Shown here: positions 7,736 through 16,286 of the stretch, in pieces
How positions within the stretch are numbered: position 1 is the stretch's first letter
How the letters are laid out: each line of letters opens with the position of its first letter
DNA from: Solimonas marina
GTDB lineage: Bacteria; Pseudomonadota; Gammaproteobacteria; Nevskiales; Nevskiaceae
Length of the DNA stretch: 64,000 nt
Assembly: GCF_012241385.1 (NCBI RefSeq)
Contig: NZ_JAAVXB010000009.1
Location: forward strand, 62,001-126,000
Reading direction: 5' to 3'
Translations under genes and position numbers: made by a program
The notes under the pieces: model-generated
The model's database searches: none
What the model saw: only the letters and a program-made list of their open reading frames with translations
What the model was told of the DNA's origin: nothing

Positions 7736-8308
7736 GTGCGCCCGTTGCTGTCTGCGCGCCGCATGATCGCGGCCGGCCCGATCACGGTCTTCGCAATCTG
7801 GATGACGCTCGCGCTGTCGGGTTTCTGGATGGCGTTCATCGCGCCGGCGCAGGCACAACGCAACGACGCGGTGGCGGCACTGGCCGCGGCCGCTCCGCAG
7901 CTGCGGCAATGGCGCTTGCAGCATGCGGCAGAGACGGCGCGCGGCACCCTGGTCCAGCTGCCCGCTCTGCGCTGTCCGTGTGCCGCAGCGCCGACGCTCG
8001 ATACCCAGACCCTGCGCGTGCTGACGGCGCGCGCCGGCGTGGCCTTCGAGCAAGCCTCGGCGACGGCGGCGCTGCCGAATGCGGCTCTGGTGCCTGGTCA
8101 GGACCTGCTGTTGTTCGCGGCCGATGGCGAGATCGTCGCGGCCGGTAGTACCCAGGGCGGTCCCCTGTGCGGCTCGCCGCGAGCGGCCGTGGCGTTGCTG
8201 ATCTCGACGCTGGCCGGTCATCGCAATGGCGCGATGCCGATCGGTCTGGGCTTGCGTTGCCAGTGCGGCGGCGACGACTCACGACTTTACGAAGGTTCAA
8301 AAACATGA
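7736..8308 (+). CDS. Membrane-anchored protein, thioredoxin-like (DUF6436-like, tentative)
   Basis: 190 residues from a GTG with AGGAGGA five bases before it. One hydrophobic segment at ~15-38 anchors an otherwise periplasmic protein. Two cysteine pairs or sites are notable: RCPCAAAP (~79-82) and GGPLCGSP (~155). The pattern (cysteine pair, then NAALVPGQDLLLF and a Gly-Pro-Cys turn) resembles a degenerate thioredoxin domain of the kind called DUF6436, but I am not certain of the family. Its stop overlaps the start of the chemoreceptor (ATGA), so the two are translationally coupled, suggesting a sensory or redox partnership. Confidence 0.6.
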   Translation: MRPLLSARRMIAAGPITVFAIWMTLALSGFWMAFIAPAQAQRNDAVAALAAAAPQLRQWRLQHAAETARGTLVQLPALRCPCAAAPTLDTQTLRVLTARAGVAFEQASATAALPNAALVPGQDLLLFAADGEIVAAGSTQGGPLCGSPRAAVALLISTLAGHRNGAMPIGLGLRCQCGGDDSRLYEGSKT

Positions 8309-10317
8309 ATACGACACTTGCCTATCTGACTCAGCTGCGTGCCCACGCGGACCGCATGTTTCTGGCGCTGATCTGGTTGCTGCTGATCGCCAGCGTCGGC
8401 CTCGCCCCGTGGCACGAGACCTGGCGTGCGGTACTGCTGGTCGGTGCGCCGACCGTGGTCCTGAGTACCGTGCAGGTGCGGCTGTGGCCGGGCCATGCGA
8501 TGACGCGCGTGATGATCGGCTGCGCGTTCATGGCGATGTCGGCGCTGATGATTCATCAGGGACACGGCATGATCGAGCTGCATTTCGGCATCTTCGTGCT
8601 GCTCGCATTTCTGCTGCTTTACCGCGACTGGGTTCCGGTCATTGCCGCCGCCGCCTTTATCGCGGTTCACCACCTGGGTTTCGACTGGCTGCAGCGTCGT
8701 GGGCTCGGCGTCTGGGTGTTCGCCGCCAACACTGGCTGGCACATCGTGCTGATCCATGCGCTCTACGTGGTGCTGGAGTCGGCGATCCTGTGTCTGATCG
8801 CATTGAACCTGCGCCGGGAAAGCCTGCTGGTTGGCGCCGATCCGCGCGATCTGGCGCAGCGCGCGCAGGCCATGGCGATGGGCGATATCAGCGGTGACGC
8901 GACCCTGGCGCAAGCCGCGCCGGGTAGCATTGCAGCGGCAACGCACGAACTGGCGACGTCGCTTGCGGCCATCCTCGGCGAGGTGCGCGACGTCGTGCAG
9001 GCGCAGTCGGCCGGCGACTTCTCGCGACGCGTCGGCACCGACGGCCACAGCGGCGTGATCGTCGATCTGGCCCACGACATCAATGTCGCCTGTGAGCGGC
9101 TCGAAGGGGCGATGCAAGAGGCCGTCGACGTGCTCGAAGCGGTGGGGCGCGGCGAACTCGAGCGGCGCATCGAGTTCGACGGCCTGGGCATGCTGGGCCG
9201 CCTGCAGCAGCAGACCAATCATACGGTGAGCTTCCTGTCGACGTTCTGTGCCGAGCAGCAGCGCGTGGTCGACGCCGCCGTGCGTGGGGAGCTCGATGGG
9301 CGTGTCGCGCTCGACGGTCTGAGCGGTTATCAGCACGAACTGGGCGGCGGCATCAATCGTCTTCTCGATGCCGTCGACGCGGTCATGACGGCCTTGGGCC
9401 AGCAGATGGCGGCCTTGGCCGAGGGTGACCTGCGCGCGGCCGGTGCGATCGATGGGCAGGGCCGCTATGCGGAACTCGCCGATCATGTGCGGGCGTCGGT
9501 GGAGAAGCTCAATCACATCGTCGGCGAGGTGCGCGACGGCAGTGACGAGATTCACACCGCGGCGCGCGAAATTGCGGCCGGCAACGCCGACCTGTCGGTG
9601 CGCACCGAGCAACAGGCGTCCAGCCTGGAGGAAACCGCCAGTTCACTCGAAGAGCTGACGACCAGCGTCCAGCAGAGCGCCGACAACGCACACGATGCGG
9701 TGAAGCTGACCGAGGACGCGCGGCAGGTGGCCGAACGCGGCGGTGCAGTGGTCGCGCAGGTCGTGGCGACGATGCAGAACATCCACAAGTCGAGCCGGCG
9801 CATCGAGGAAATCATCGGCGTGATCGACGGCATCGCCTTCCAGACCAATATTCTGGCGCTCAATGCCGCCGTCGAGGCGGCGCGCGCCGGCGCCGAAGGA
9901 CGCGGCTTTGCGGTCGTTGCCGGCGAGGTGCGCAGCCTGGCGCAGCGCAGCGCGACGGCCGCCCGCGAGATCAACGAGCTGATCTCGCAGTCGGTCGCGC
10001 AGGTCGACAGCGGCACGGCGCTGGTGCAGGACGCCGGGGGGACGATGCAGTCGATCGTCGAATCGATCGGACGCGTCGCTGGCTTCATGCGCGACATCGC
10101 CAACACCACGCGCGAACAGAGCGACGGGATTCGCCAGATCAATCAGGCTGTGACGCAGATGGATCAGGGCACGCAGCAGAATGCGGCGATGGTGGAGCAG
10201 GCGGCGGCCGCGTCGAAGGCGATGAGTGGGCGCGCCGAATCGCTGGCGACGCTGGTCGCGCGCTTCCGCACCGAAGATCGGCAGGCGCCGGTGCTGGTGC
10301 GCTCGCGCGCGGCCTGA
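8305..10317 (+). CDS. Methyl-accepting chemotaxis protein with six-TM sensor
   Basis: 670 residues. The first ~190 residues hold six membrane helices (e.g. FLALIWLLLIASVGLAPW, VPVIAAAAFIAVHHLGF) with almost no periplasmic domain, so sensing is probably in or at the membrane. HAMP-like repeats follow at ~200-420. The cytoplasmic signalling tip is clear: EEIIGVIDGIAFQTNILALN followed by AAVEAARAGAEGRGFAVVAG. Glutamate/glutamine adaptation sites lie in EQQASSLEETASSLEE. No CWxxF-type receptor-tethering pentapeptide is seen at the C-terminus (it ends LVRSRAA). The ATGA overlap with the preceding gene indicates joint expression. No che genes are in the window. Confidence 0.92.
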   Translation: MNTTLAYLTQLRAHADRMFLALIWLLLIASVGLAPWHETWRAVLLVGAPTVVLSTVQVRLWPGHAMTRVMIGCAFMAMSALMIHQGHGMIELHFGIFVLLAFLLLYRDWVPVIAAAAFIAVHHLGFDWLQRRGLGVWVFAANTGWHIVLIHALYVVLESAILCLIALNLRRESLLVGADPRDLAQRAQAMAMGDISGDATLAQAAPGSIAAATHELATSLAAILGEVRDVVQAQSAGDFSRRVGTDGHSGVIVDLAHDINVACERLEGAMQEAVDVLEAVGRGELERRIEFDGLGMLGRLQQQTNHTVSFLSTFCAEQQRVVDAAVRGELDGRVALDGLSGYQHELGGGINRLLDAVDAVMTALGQQMAALAEGDLRAAGAIDGQGRYAELADHVRASVEKLNHIVGEVRDGSDEIHTAAREIAAGNADLSVRTEQQASSLEETASSLEELTTSVQQSADNAHDAVKLTEDARQVAERGGAVVAQVVATMQNIHKSSRRIEEIIGVIDGIAFQTNILALNAAVEAARAGAEGRGFAVVAGEVRSLAQRSATAAREINELISQSVAQVDSGTALVQDAGGTMQSIVESIGRVAGFMRDIANTTREQSDGIRQINQAVTQMDQGTQQNAAMVEQAAAASKAMSGRAESLATLVARFRTEDRQAPVLVRSRAA

Positions 10318-10408
10318 TGACGGCGGCAAGCCGGACTCGGGCTATGATGGGAGATGGCGGCCGCGGCAACGCACGTGGCCGTCATCGTCCCCTTATTCCG
10401 ATGTGGCA

Positions 10409-10807
10409 ATGTCCGAATCCCTGCATGACCGCCTAGGCGGCGAACCGGCGATCCGCGCGATCGTCGACCGTTTCTACGATCAAATGGACTGCCAGCCGGC
10501 GTTCGCCGGTCTGCGCGCGCAACACCCGGCCGACCTGAGCGGCTCGCGCGACAAGCTGTACTGGTATCTCTGTGGCTGGACCGGCGGCGCGTCGCACTAT
10601 GTCGAGCGCTTCGGCCACCCGCGACTGCGCGCGCGGCATCTGCCGTTCACCATTACCAGCGACGAGCGCGATCAGTGGCTGGCGTGCATGGCGGTGGCGC
10701 TGCGCGATGTCGAGGTCGAATCGGTGCTGGCCGATGAGCTGTTGGCGGCCCTGGTGCCGGTCGCCGACTGGATGCGCAATCGCCCCGATCCCGAGCCGGC
10801 CGGCTAA
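10409..10807 (+). CDS. Group II truncated hemoglobin (trHbO)
   Basis: 132 residues, starting MSESLHDRLGG. Group II truncated globin: B10 tyrosine in VDRFYDQM, the proximal histidine in RARHLPF, and the group II hallmark tryptophan at G8 in DQWLACM. It binds heme and probably handles oxygen, NO or peroxide. It sits between the chemoreceptor and the pqi operon on the same strand without overlap. A GTG six bases earlier is an alternative start. Confidence 0.9.
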   Translation: MSESLHDRLGGEPAIRAIVDRFYDQMDCQPAFAGLRAQHPADLSGSRDKLYWYLCGWTGGASHYVERFGHPRLRARHLPFTITSDERDQWLACMAVALRDVEVESVLADELLAALVPVADWMRNRPDPEPAG

Positions 10808-10893
10808 CGTTCAGTGCCAAATCAGCATGGCGCGATCTAGACTGCGCGTCTGGATAGCCGAGCGGGAGAGGTGGCTGCGACGGCCGCCGTTCG

Positions 10894-11505
10894 ATGCACC
10901 CTAGCGAATTCATTGTCTGCGAGCACTGCGACGTGGTCTATCAGCGTGCGGATCTGATCCGCAAGCAGAGTGCGTGCTGCGTTCGTTGCGGCGCGGAGCT
11001 GTACCGTGCGCCGGCAATGCACCTGCAGACCATGTTGGCGCTGGTCGTCACCAGCCTGTTCCTGTTCGTGATCGCCAACGCCTATCCGCTGATTTCGATG
11101 CAGATGAACGGTATCGATCACGCCAGCACGCTGATCGACTCGGTTGCGGCCGCGTGGCACAGCGGGGTCGGCCCGATCGCGGTGATGACGGCGCTCGCCG
11201 TCGTGCTGTTTCCGCTGACGCAGATCGTGCTGCTCGGCTATCTGTTGACGAGCCTGATCATGCTGCACCGCGATCCGCCGGGCTTCGTTGACCTCATGCA
11301 CGCCCTGCGTCTGATGCGGCCGTGGAGCATGGTCGAGGTCTATCTGATCGGCGCACTGGTCGCGGTCGTCAAGATGGCCGGCATGGCGTCGGTCCGTGCC
11401 GAGCCGGGACTCTATGCGCTCGGTGCGCTGACGTTCCTGTTGGCGCTGATCAACGCCTTCGACCTGCGCCTGCTGTGGGATGCGCGCGACAGGCTCGTCG
11501 AATGA
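10894..11505 (+). CDS. pqiA: Paraquat-inducible protein A, first half-size subunit
   Basis: 203 residues. An N-terminal zinc ribbon has C9-x2-C12 and C29-x2-C32 (CEHC and CVRC). Four hydrophobic segments follow, with the PqiA signature ANAYPLISMQMNG after the first. E. coli PqiA is one ~417-residue protein made of two such units; here each unit is its own gene. PqiA is the inner-membrane partner of the MCE protein PqiB in phospholipid transport across the periplasm. Stop overlaps the next start by ATGA. Confidence 0.9.
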   Translation: MHPSEFIVCEHCDVVYQRADLIRKQSACCVRCGAELYRAPAMHLQTMLALVVTSLFLFVIANAYPLISMQMNGIDHASTLIDSVAAAWHSGVGPIAVMTALAVVLFPLTQIVLLGYLLTSLIMLHRDPPGFVDLMHALRLMRPWSMVEVYLIGALVAVVKMAGMASVRAEPGLYALGALTFLLALINAFDLRLLWDARDRLVE

Positions 11506-12131
11506 AGTACCGCACCGCAACCGAGATGGGCCTGCTGCCGTGCGAAGCCTGCGGCATGGTCTGCCGCGAGACCGCCTACATCGAGCATCCGTGCTGTCCG
11601 CGCTGCGACGCGCCGTTGCACCATCGCAAGTTCGACAGCCTGCGCCGCAGCTGGGCGTTTCTGATCGCGGCGGCCGTGTTGTACATCCCGGCCAACACCT
11701 TGCCGATCATGCGCACCAAGACGCTGATCTACGACTTGAACAGCACGATCATCGGCGGCATTCGCGTGCTCTGGGAGGACGGCTCCTGGGATCTGGCGCT
11801 GATCGTGTTCGTCGCCAGTATTTGCGTGCCCATCCTCAAGATCGTCACGCTGACGATCCTGCTGATCAGTGCGCGCCGGCGCTCGCGCTGGGCGCGGCGC
11901 GGCCGCGCACGGCTTTACCGCATCCTCGAATTCGTCGGCCAATGGTCGATGCTCGACGTCTTCGTCGTCGCGCTGCTGGTTTCGCTGGTCGACTTCGGCA
12001 AGGTTGCCGAAGTGCATGCCGGCCCCGGCGCGATTGCCTTCGGTGCCGTCGTCGTGCTGACGATGCTGGCATCGATGAGTTTCGACCCGCGACTGATCTG
12101 GGACGAGTTTCCGGACGAGAATCCTTCATGA
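11502..12131 (+). CDS. pqiA: Paraquat-inducible protein A, second half-size subunit
   Basis: 209 residues, paralogous to the preceding gene: zinc ribbon PCEACG ... CCPRCD, then IPANTLPIM after the first membrane helix and three further helices, ending SFDPRLIWD. Together the two proteins correspond to the N- and C-halves of fused PqiA and presumably form a heterodimer in the inner membrane. Both junctions (upstream and to pqiB) are ATGA overlaps, giving near-equal synthesis. Confidence 0.9.
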   Translation: MKYRTATEMGLLPCEACGMVCRETAYIEHPCCPRCDAPLHHRKFDSLRRSWAFLIAAAVLYIPANTLPIMRTKTLIYDLNSTIIGGIRVLWEDGSWDLALIVFVASICVPILKIVTLTILLISARRRSRWARRGRARLYRILEFVGQWSMLDVFVVALLVSLVDFGKVAEVHAGPGAIAFGAVVVLTMLASMSFDPRLIWDEFPDENPS

Positions 12132-13783
12132 GCGACCCTACATCGAACGAACCCGAAACCCCGTTCCCGAAACCGGAAGTCCGCACCGGCCGGCGCTGGA
12201 GCCTGTCGCTGATCTGGCTGGTACCGGCGGTCGCGGCGCTGGCCGGGTTCATCCTGCTGCTGCGCGCGTGGCTGGCATCGGGGCCGCTGATCACGATCAG
12301 TTTTCTCAGCGCCGAGGGCCTGGAAGCCGGCACCACCGAAGTGCGCTACAAGGATGTCGTGGTCGGCAAGGTCAAGCGCATTCGTCTCAGCGACGATCAC
12401 CAGCATGTGCTGGTGCGCGTCGAATTGACCAATGACGCTGCCGACCTGGCGGTCGATGACACGCGCTTCTGGATCGTCCGTCCGCGCATCGGTCTCGGCG
12501 GCGTGTCGGGCCTCAACACCCTGCTGTCCGGCGCCTACATCGGCATCGACGTCGGACACTCGGACAAGAGTCGCTCCGAGTTCACCGGCCTGGAAGTGCC
12601 GCCGGCGGTGACCACCGACCAGAAGGGGCGACGCTTCGTGCTCGAGGCCTCCGATCTCGGCTCGCTCGACATCGGCTCGCCGGTCTATTTCCGCCGCGTC
12701 CAGGTCGGCCGTGTGGTCGCCGACAAGCTGCGCGACGATGGCCGCGGCGTGACGCTCGAGGTCTTCGTCAACGCGCCCTATGATCACTTCGTGACCGCCA
12801 ACACGCGCTTCTGGAATGCCAGCGGCGTCGATCTGTCGGTCAACGCCGCCGGGTTCCGGCTCGACACCGAATCGCTGGCGGCCGTGGTGGCCGGCGGCGT
12901 TGCCTTCGAGGCCCCGGTCGGCGGCGCCGATCAGCCGGCACCGGAGAACACCCATTTCGGTCTGTTCGGCGATCGCACCAGTGCGATGGCGCCGCCGGAC
13001 GGCGTGGCGATGGAGGTGCGCATGCGCTTCGATCAGTCGATGCGCGGTCTGAAGGTCGGTGCGCCGGTCGATTTCCGCGGCATCGAGATCGGCAACGTCA
13101 CCGCCACGTCGCTGGACTTCGATCGGACCAAGCGCCAGCTCGTCGCGGTCGTCGACGCCCGCGTGTATCCGGATCGGCTCGGCGCCTTGTTCAAGCGCCA
13201 GATCGAGCGCAGCGGCGACGAGCGCAAGGCCGGGCCGGCGTTCTTCGCGCGAATGGCCGGCTATGGGCTGCGTGCGCAGATGCGCCCGGGCAATCTGCTG
13301 ACCGGTCAGCTCTATGTATCGCTCGACTTCGATCGCAAGGCGAAAAAGATCAAGGTCGACCCCGACGCGCAGCCGTTCGAGCTGCCGACGTCGTCCGGCG
13401 GTCTCGAGGAGATCCAGCAGCAGATCAGCGACATCGTCAACAAGCTCGACCGCATTCCGTTCGACGAAATCGGGCAGAACCTCAACAGCACGCTGAAGAA
13501 TGCCGACAGCCTGTTGCGCCAGCTCGACACCGAGGTCGCGCCGCAGGCCAAGCAGATGATCGAGCAGGCCCAGCAGGCCTTGCAGGCGGCCAATCAGAAC
13601 ATGCTGTCGAGCGGCTCGCCGCTGCAGCGCAATGCGCAGGACACGCTGCAATCGGTCGATCGCATGGCGCGTTCGCTGCGCGAGCTTGCCGACTACCTCA
13701 AGCGCCACCCCGAGTCACTGGTGTTCGGCAAGCCCAATGGCACCGAACCGAGCGGCGATGGCAAATCGGAGAACGACAAATGA
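12128..13783 (+). CDS. pqiB: MCE-domain lipid transport protein PqiB
   Basis: 551 residues, the E. coli PqiB length. A single N-terminal membrane helix (LSLIWLVPAVAALAGFILLL, ~25-44) anchors three MCE domains at about 50-140, 165-270 and 295-410. Each has the MCE pattern of a strand with Gly-Leu and V-x-(Y/F)-(K/R)-D/G-V-x-V-G-K, for example TEVRYKDVVVGKVK. A helical C-terminal region (~440-540) with LNSTLKNADSLLRQL would form the coiled-coil needle that spans the periplasm. Coupled to pqiA before and pqiC after by ATGA overlaps. Confidence 0.95.
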   Translation: MSDPTSNEPETPFPKPEVRTGRRWSLSLIWLVPAVAALAGFILLLRAWLASGPLITISFLSAEGLEAGTTEVRYKDVVVGKVKRIRLSDDHQHVLVRVELTNDAADLAVDDTRFWIVRPRIGLGGVSGLNTLLSGAYIGIDVGHSDKSRSEFTGLEVPPAVTTDQKGRRFVLEASDLGSLDIGSPVYFRRVQVGRVVADKLRDDGRGVTLEVFVNAPYDHFVTANTRFWNASGVDLSVNAAGFRLDTESLAAVVAGGVAFEAPVGGADQPAPENTHFGLFGDRTSAMAPPDGVAMEVRMRFDQSMRGLKVGAPVDFRGIEIGNVTATSLDFDRTKRQLVAVVDARVYPDRLGALFKRQIERSGDERKAGPAFFARMAGYGLRAQMRPGNLLTGQLYVSLDFDRKAKKIKVDPDAQPFELPTSSGGLEEIQQQISDIVNKLDRIPFDEIGQNLNSTLKNADSLLRQLDTEVAPQAKQMIEQAQQALQAANQNMLSSGSPLQRNAQDTLQSVDRMARSLRELADYLKRHPESLVFGKPNGTEPSGDGKSENDK

Positions 13784-14421
13784 GCCGCTTCCATTACAGG
13801 GCCGGCGTCGCTGCCGCGCTCGCTGCTGGTCTGCTACTGGCGGGGTGCGCGCATGACCGTACGCATTTCTACACGCTGCTGCCGCCACCGCATCAGACTG
13901 CATCGAGCGCCGGCGGCGGCGACTACGCCATCGACGTGCAGCGCGTGAACATTCCCCCGCAGGTCGATCAGCCGGAGCTGATTGTGCGTCAGGGCTCCGG
14001 CGAGCTGGCGCTGGTCGAGACCCGCCGCTGGATCGGTCCCCTGGCCGATGAGGTGCGCGGCGCGCTGTCGTCGGCACTGACGCAACAGCTCGGGGTGCAG
14101 GATGTCTCCGGTGTTGCGCCGCCGGATGCACCGGTCTACCGCGTGCTGGTTGACGTACGCCGCTTCGAAGGCTGGCTGGCGCACGATGTGACGGTCGACG
14201 CGGTGTGGACGGTCACCGAGCTCGGCGCCAAGGCCGCCGACGGCAAGCCGCGCAGCTGGACCTGCTCGACGATGTCGAAGCAGGCGGTGGCGCCGGGTTA
14301 CGCGGCCTACGTCAGCGGCGCGCAGCAGGGCGTGACGGCAGTCGCGACGCAGATCGGCGCGCTGATCCGTGCCGCGCAGCAGGCGCCGAGCGCCTCGGCG
14401 ATCGCCTGCCCCGCGGCGTGA
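13780..14421 (+). CDS. pqiC: Outer-membrane lipoprotein PqiC (ABC-type transport auxiliary family)
   Basis: 213 residues. A lipoprotein signal ends in LLAGC with C23 as the lipidated residue. The mature part has HFYTLLPPP and the ABC_trans_aux pattern IDVQRVNIPPQVDQPELIVR. In E. coli PqiC is an outer-membrane lipoprotein that binds the tip of the PqiB needle. Last gene of the four-gene operon; the convergent hydroxylase gene ends 13 bases away. Confidence 0.92.
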   Translation: MSRFHYRAGVAAALAAGLLLAGCAHDRTHFYTLLPPPHQTASSAGGGDYAIDVQRVNIPPQVDQPELIVRQGSGELALVETRRWIGPLADEVRGALSSALTQQLGVQDVSGVAPPDAPVYRVLVDVRRFEGWLAHDVTVDAVWTVTELGAKAADGKPRSWTCSTMSKQAVAPGYAAYVSGAQQGVTAVATQIGALIRAAQQAPSASAIACPAA

Positions 14422-14434
14422 GCCGCCCGCAGCC

Positions 14435-15235
14435 TCAGTCCGCCTTGGTGTAGAAGCGTCGCTTCCAGTCGCGGTGTCGCGCATTGGCGCGGCGCAGCAG
14501 CGGCAGGAACTGCGCGGTGCCGAGCAGTGCGCGATTCATCAGATGCCAGGGTTGGCGCAGCGGCCGTGCGAAATCGATGAACAACACCACGCGCCAGCCG
14601 TCGGTGTCGTTCCAGACTTCGTGATTGAAACTGTCGTCGAAAATCAACGTTTCGCCTTCGCGCCAATGGCAGATCTGATTGCCGACGCGGATCGCCACAT
14701 GCTCGGCTGGCTGCGGCACGATCAGGCCCAGATGACAGCGCAGGATGCCGTTGTAGGCGCCGCGATGCGGCGGAATCTTCTTGCCGGGCGCCAGGATCGA
14801 AAAGAATGCGGTCGAAGCCGCCGGAATCTGCCGCAGCAGGCGCGTCGTTTCCGGGCACTGCCGCTGGTTCTCCGAGCAGTCCATGCCGGCGCTGAGCAGC
14901 CAGTAGGTCTTCCACAGATCGTCGGTCGTGATCGTGCGGACTTCGTCGAGAATCTGGTGGAAGGCCGGCAGATTGTCGCGCTGCGTCATCACCTGTTCGA
15001 GTTCGCGGCGCACCAGCATCCAGTTTGCTTCCAGCTCGCGCGTCCAGGGGAACTGCGCGCTGTCGTAGACCGGCGCATCGGGTTCGCGCGATGCCCAGGC
15101 GACGAAGCTTTCTAGTCCGTTCTGCAGGCCGATCCCGAGGCGCTGCGTCAGCGAGCGGTTCGCGCCGAGCGTATGGGCGCGGGAATTCAGATCGGCGCCT
15201 TGCTTGCCGATGTCCGCCTTGCTGCTGTCGTTCAT
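14435..15235 (-). CDS. Aspartyl/asparaginyl beta-hydroxylase family dioxygenase (LpxO-like)
   Basis: 266 residues from the ATG at 15235, preceded by AGGTGAG. Iron/2-oxoglutarate oxygenase of the AspH fold: IPPHRGAYNG and RCHLGLIVP supply the first histidine and the 2-oxoglutarate region, FDDSFNHEVWN the second histidine, and WRVVLFIDFARP the 2-oxoglutarate arginine. Similar proteins hydroxylate lipid A acyl chains (LpxO) or peptide Asp/Asn. The ~60-residue N-terminus has no clear membrane helix, unlike typical LpxO, so a soluble AspH-like role is also possible. It is transcribed alone, 192 bases downstream of the PAP2 operon. Confidence 0.85.
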   Translation of the reverse strand: MNDSSKADIGKQGADLNSRAHTLGANRSLTQRLGIGLQNGLESFVAWASREPDAPVYDSAQFPWTRELEANWMLVRRELEQVMTQRDNLPAFHQILDEVRTITTDDLWKTYWLLSAGMDCSENQRQCPETTRLLRQIPAASTAFFSILAPGKKIPPHRGAYNGILRCHLGLIVPQPAEHVAIRVGNQICHWREGETLIFDDSFNHEVWNDTDGWRVVLFIDFARPLRQPWHLMNRALLGTAQFLPLLRRANARHRDWKRRFYTKAD

Positions 15236-15427
15236 CTCACCTGCCTGAGTCTTGTTCTGTGCGGGTCGCCATCGATCACGGCGGCCATTGGCGCCGCATC
15301 GTGCGACAGATCGCGGCCGTTGAGAAGTCGTTTGCTGGCGGTCTGTGCTGCCGATACCGGGCGCGCTGTCTCGCGAGCGGCGGCGCACGCTAACGGTCGC
15401 GCCGTGAATCCATCCTGAACCCTGGCA

Positions 15428-16273
15428 TCAGACCGATGCGCCGCCGGCACGCCGCTGCCAGCCGAAGCCGGTGATCGCGTATCCGCGAGTGGCGAATCCG
15501 TAGCGCCAGAGCGCCGACGCGAGTCCCAGGCAGCTGATCGTGCGGACCATCCACAACGCGTCCGGGTATGCCGGCATGCGGACGACGTCAGCGATGGCGC
15601 ATCCCGCCAGCAGGGCGGCGATCAGCAGATGCCCCTGCAGCCGCAGTCCCCAACGGCAGCGGCGCATCGCGCACAGCCCCAGCCACACCGACAGCAGGCC
15701 GATGGCGGCGCCGGTCAGTACGTCGACCGGCCAGTGCGCGCCGACCGCGACGCGGCTGACGCCGATTGCCATCGCCATCAGTATCAGCACCGCGCGCATC
15801 GCGATCGACGGGGTGGCGCAGGCCAGCACGCCGGCGCCGACGAAAGCCGTGACCGTATGCCCGGACGGGAAGCTGTTGCGATGCCAGGCCGGACCGATGA
15901 GGCGAAAGCTGTCGGCGGCCAACGCGCCGGCCGGGCGCGGCAGATGCGCGATGATCTTGACGCCGTGCGACAGCAGTGTGGCGATCAGCGCCGCAAGCAC
16001 GGCGTGCCAGACGGCCTGTGGATAGCGCCAGATCAGCAGCAGAAACAGGTTCAGCATGACCAGGCTGTCGCCGGTCTGGGTGATGTTCTGCAGCAACGGC
16101 GCCGACAGCGGGCGCGCGGCGTCGTTGAGCCAGTGAAAGCCGATGTGGTAGCCGCCGGCGGCGATCAAGGCCGCAGCGAATACGGTCATCTGGCCGGCGA
16201 CGATCAGTAGCCAGCGATGGTCGTCGGCGGTCGGCCGCGGTTGCTGCAGGCGATGAAGCAGGGTGGCGGACAT
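15428..16273 (-). CDS. PAP2-family membrane phosphatase
   Basis: 281 residues, polytopic. The three acid phosphatase motifs are present: K106-x6-RP at 113-114 (KIIAHLPRP), PSGH at 136-139, and SRVAVGAHWPVD at 173-184. GGAGATCC precedes the ATG at 16273. Family members remove phosphate from undecaprenyl pyrophosphate, phosphatidylglycerol phosphate or lipid A. It is the last gene of a minus-strand operon with two glycosyltransferases and a flippase-like protein, so the likely role is recycling a polyprenyl phosphate carrier or dephosphorylating the acceptor lipid. Confidence 0.9.
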   Translation of the reverse strand: MSATLLHRLQQPRPTADDHRWLLIVAGQMTVFAAALIAAGGYHIGFHWLNDAARPLSAPLLQNITQTGDSLVMLNLFLLLIWRYPQAVWHAVLAALIATLLSHGVKIIAHLPRPAGALAADSFRLIGPAWHRNSFPSGHTVTAFVGAGVLACATPSIAMRAVLILMAMAIGVSRVAVGAHWPVDVLTGAAIGLLSVWLGLCAMRRCRWGLRLQGHLLIAALLAGCAIADVVRMPAYPDALWMVRTISCLGLASALWRYGFATRGYAITGFGWQRRAGGASV

Positions 16274-16286
16274 GTGCGGATCTCCT

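Noticed and set aside
11915-13708. A long minus-strand frame opposite pqiB
   Set aside because: Same reason: it is the complement of a well-supported MCE protein with no domain of its own.
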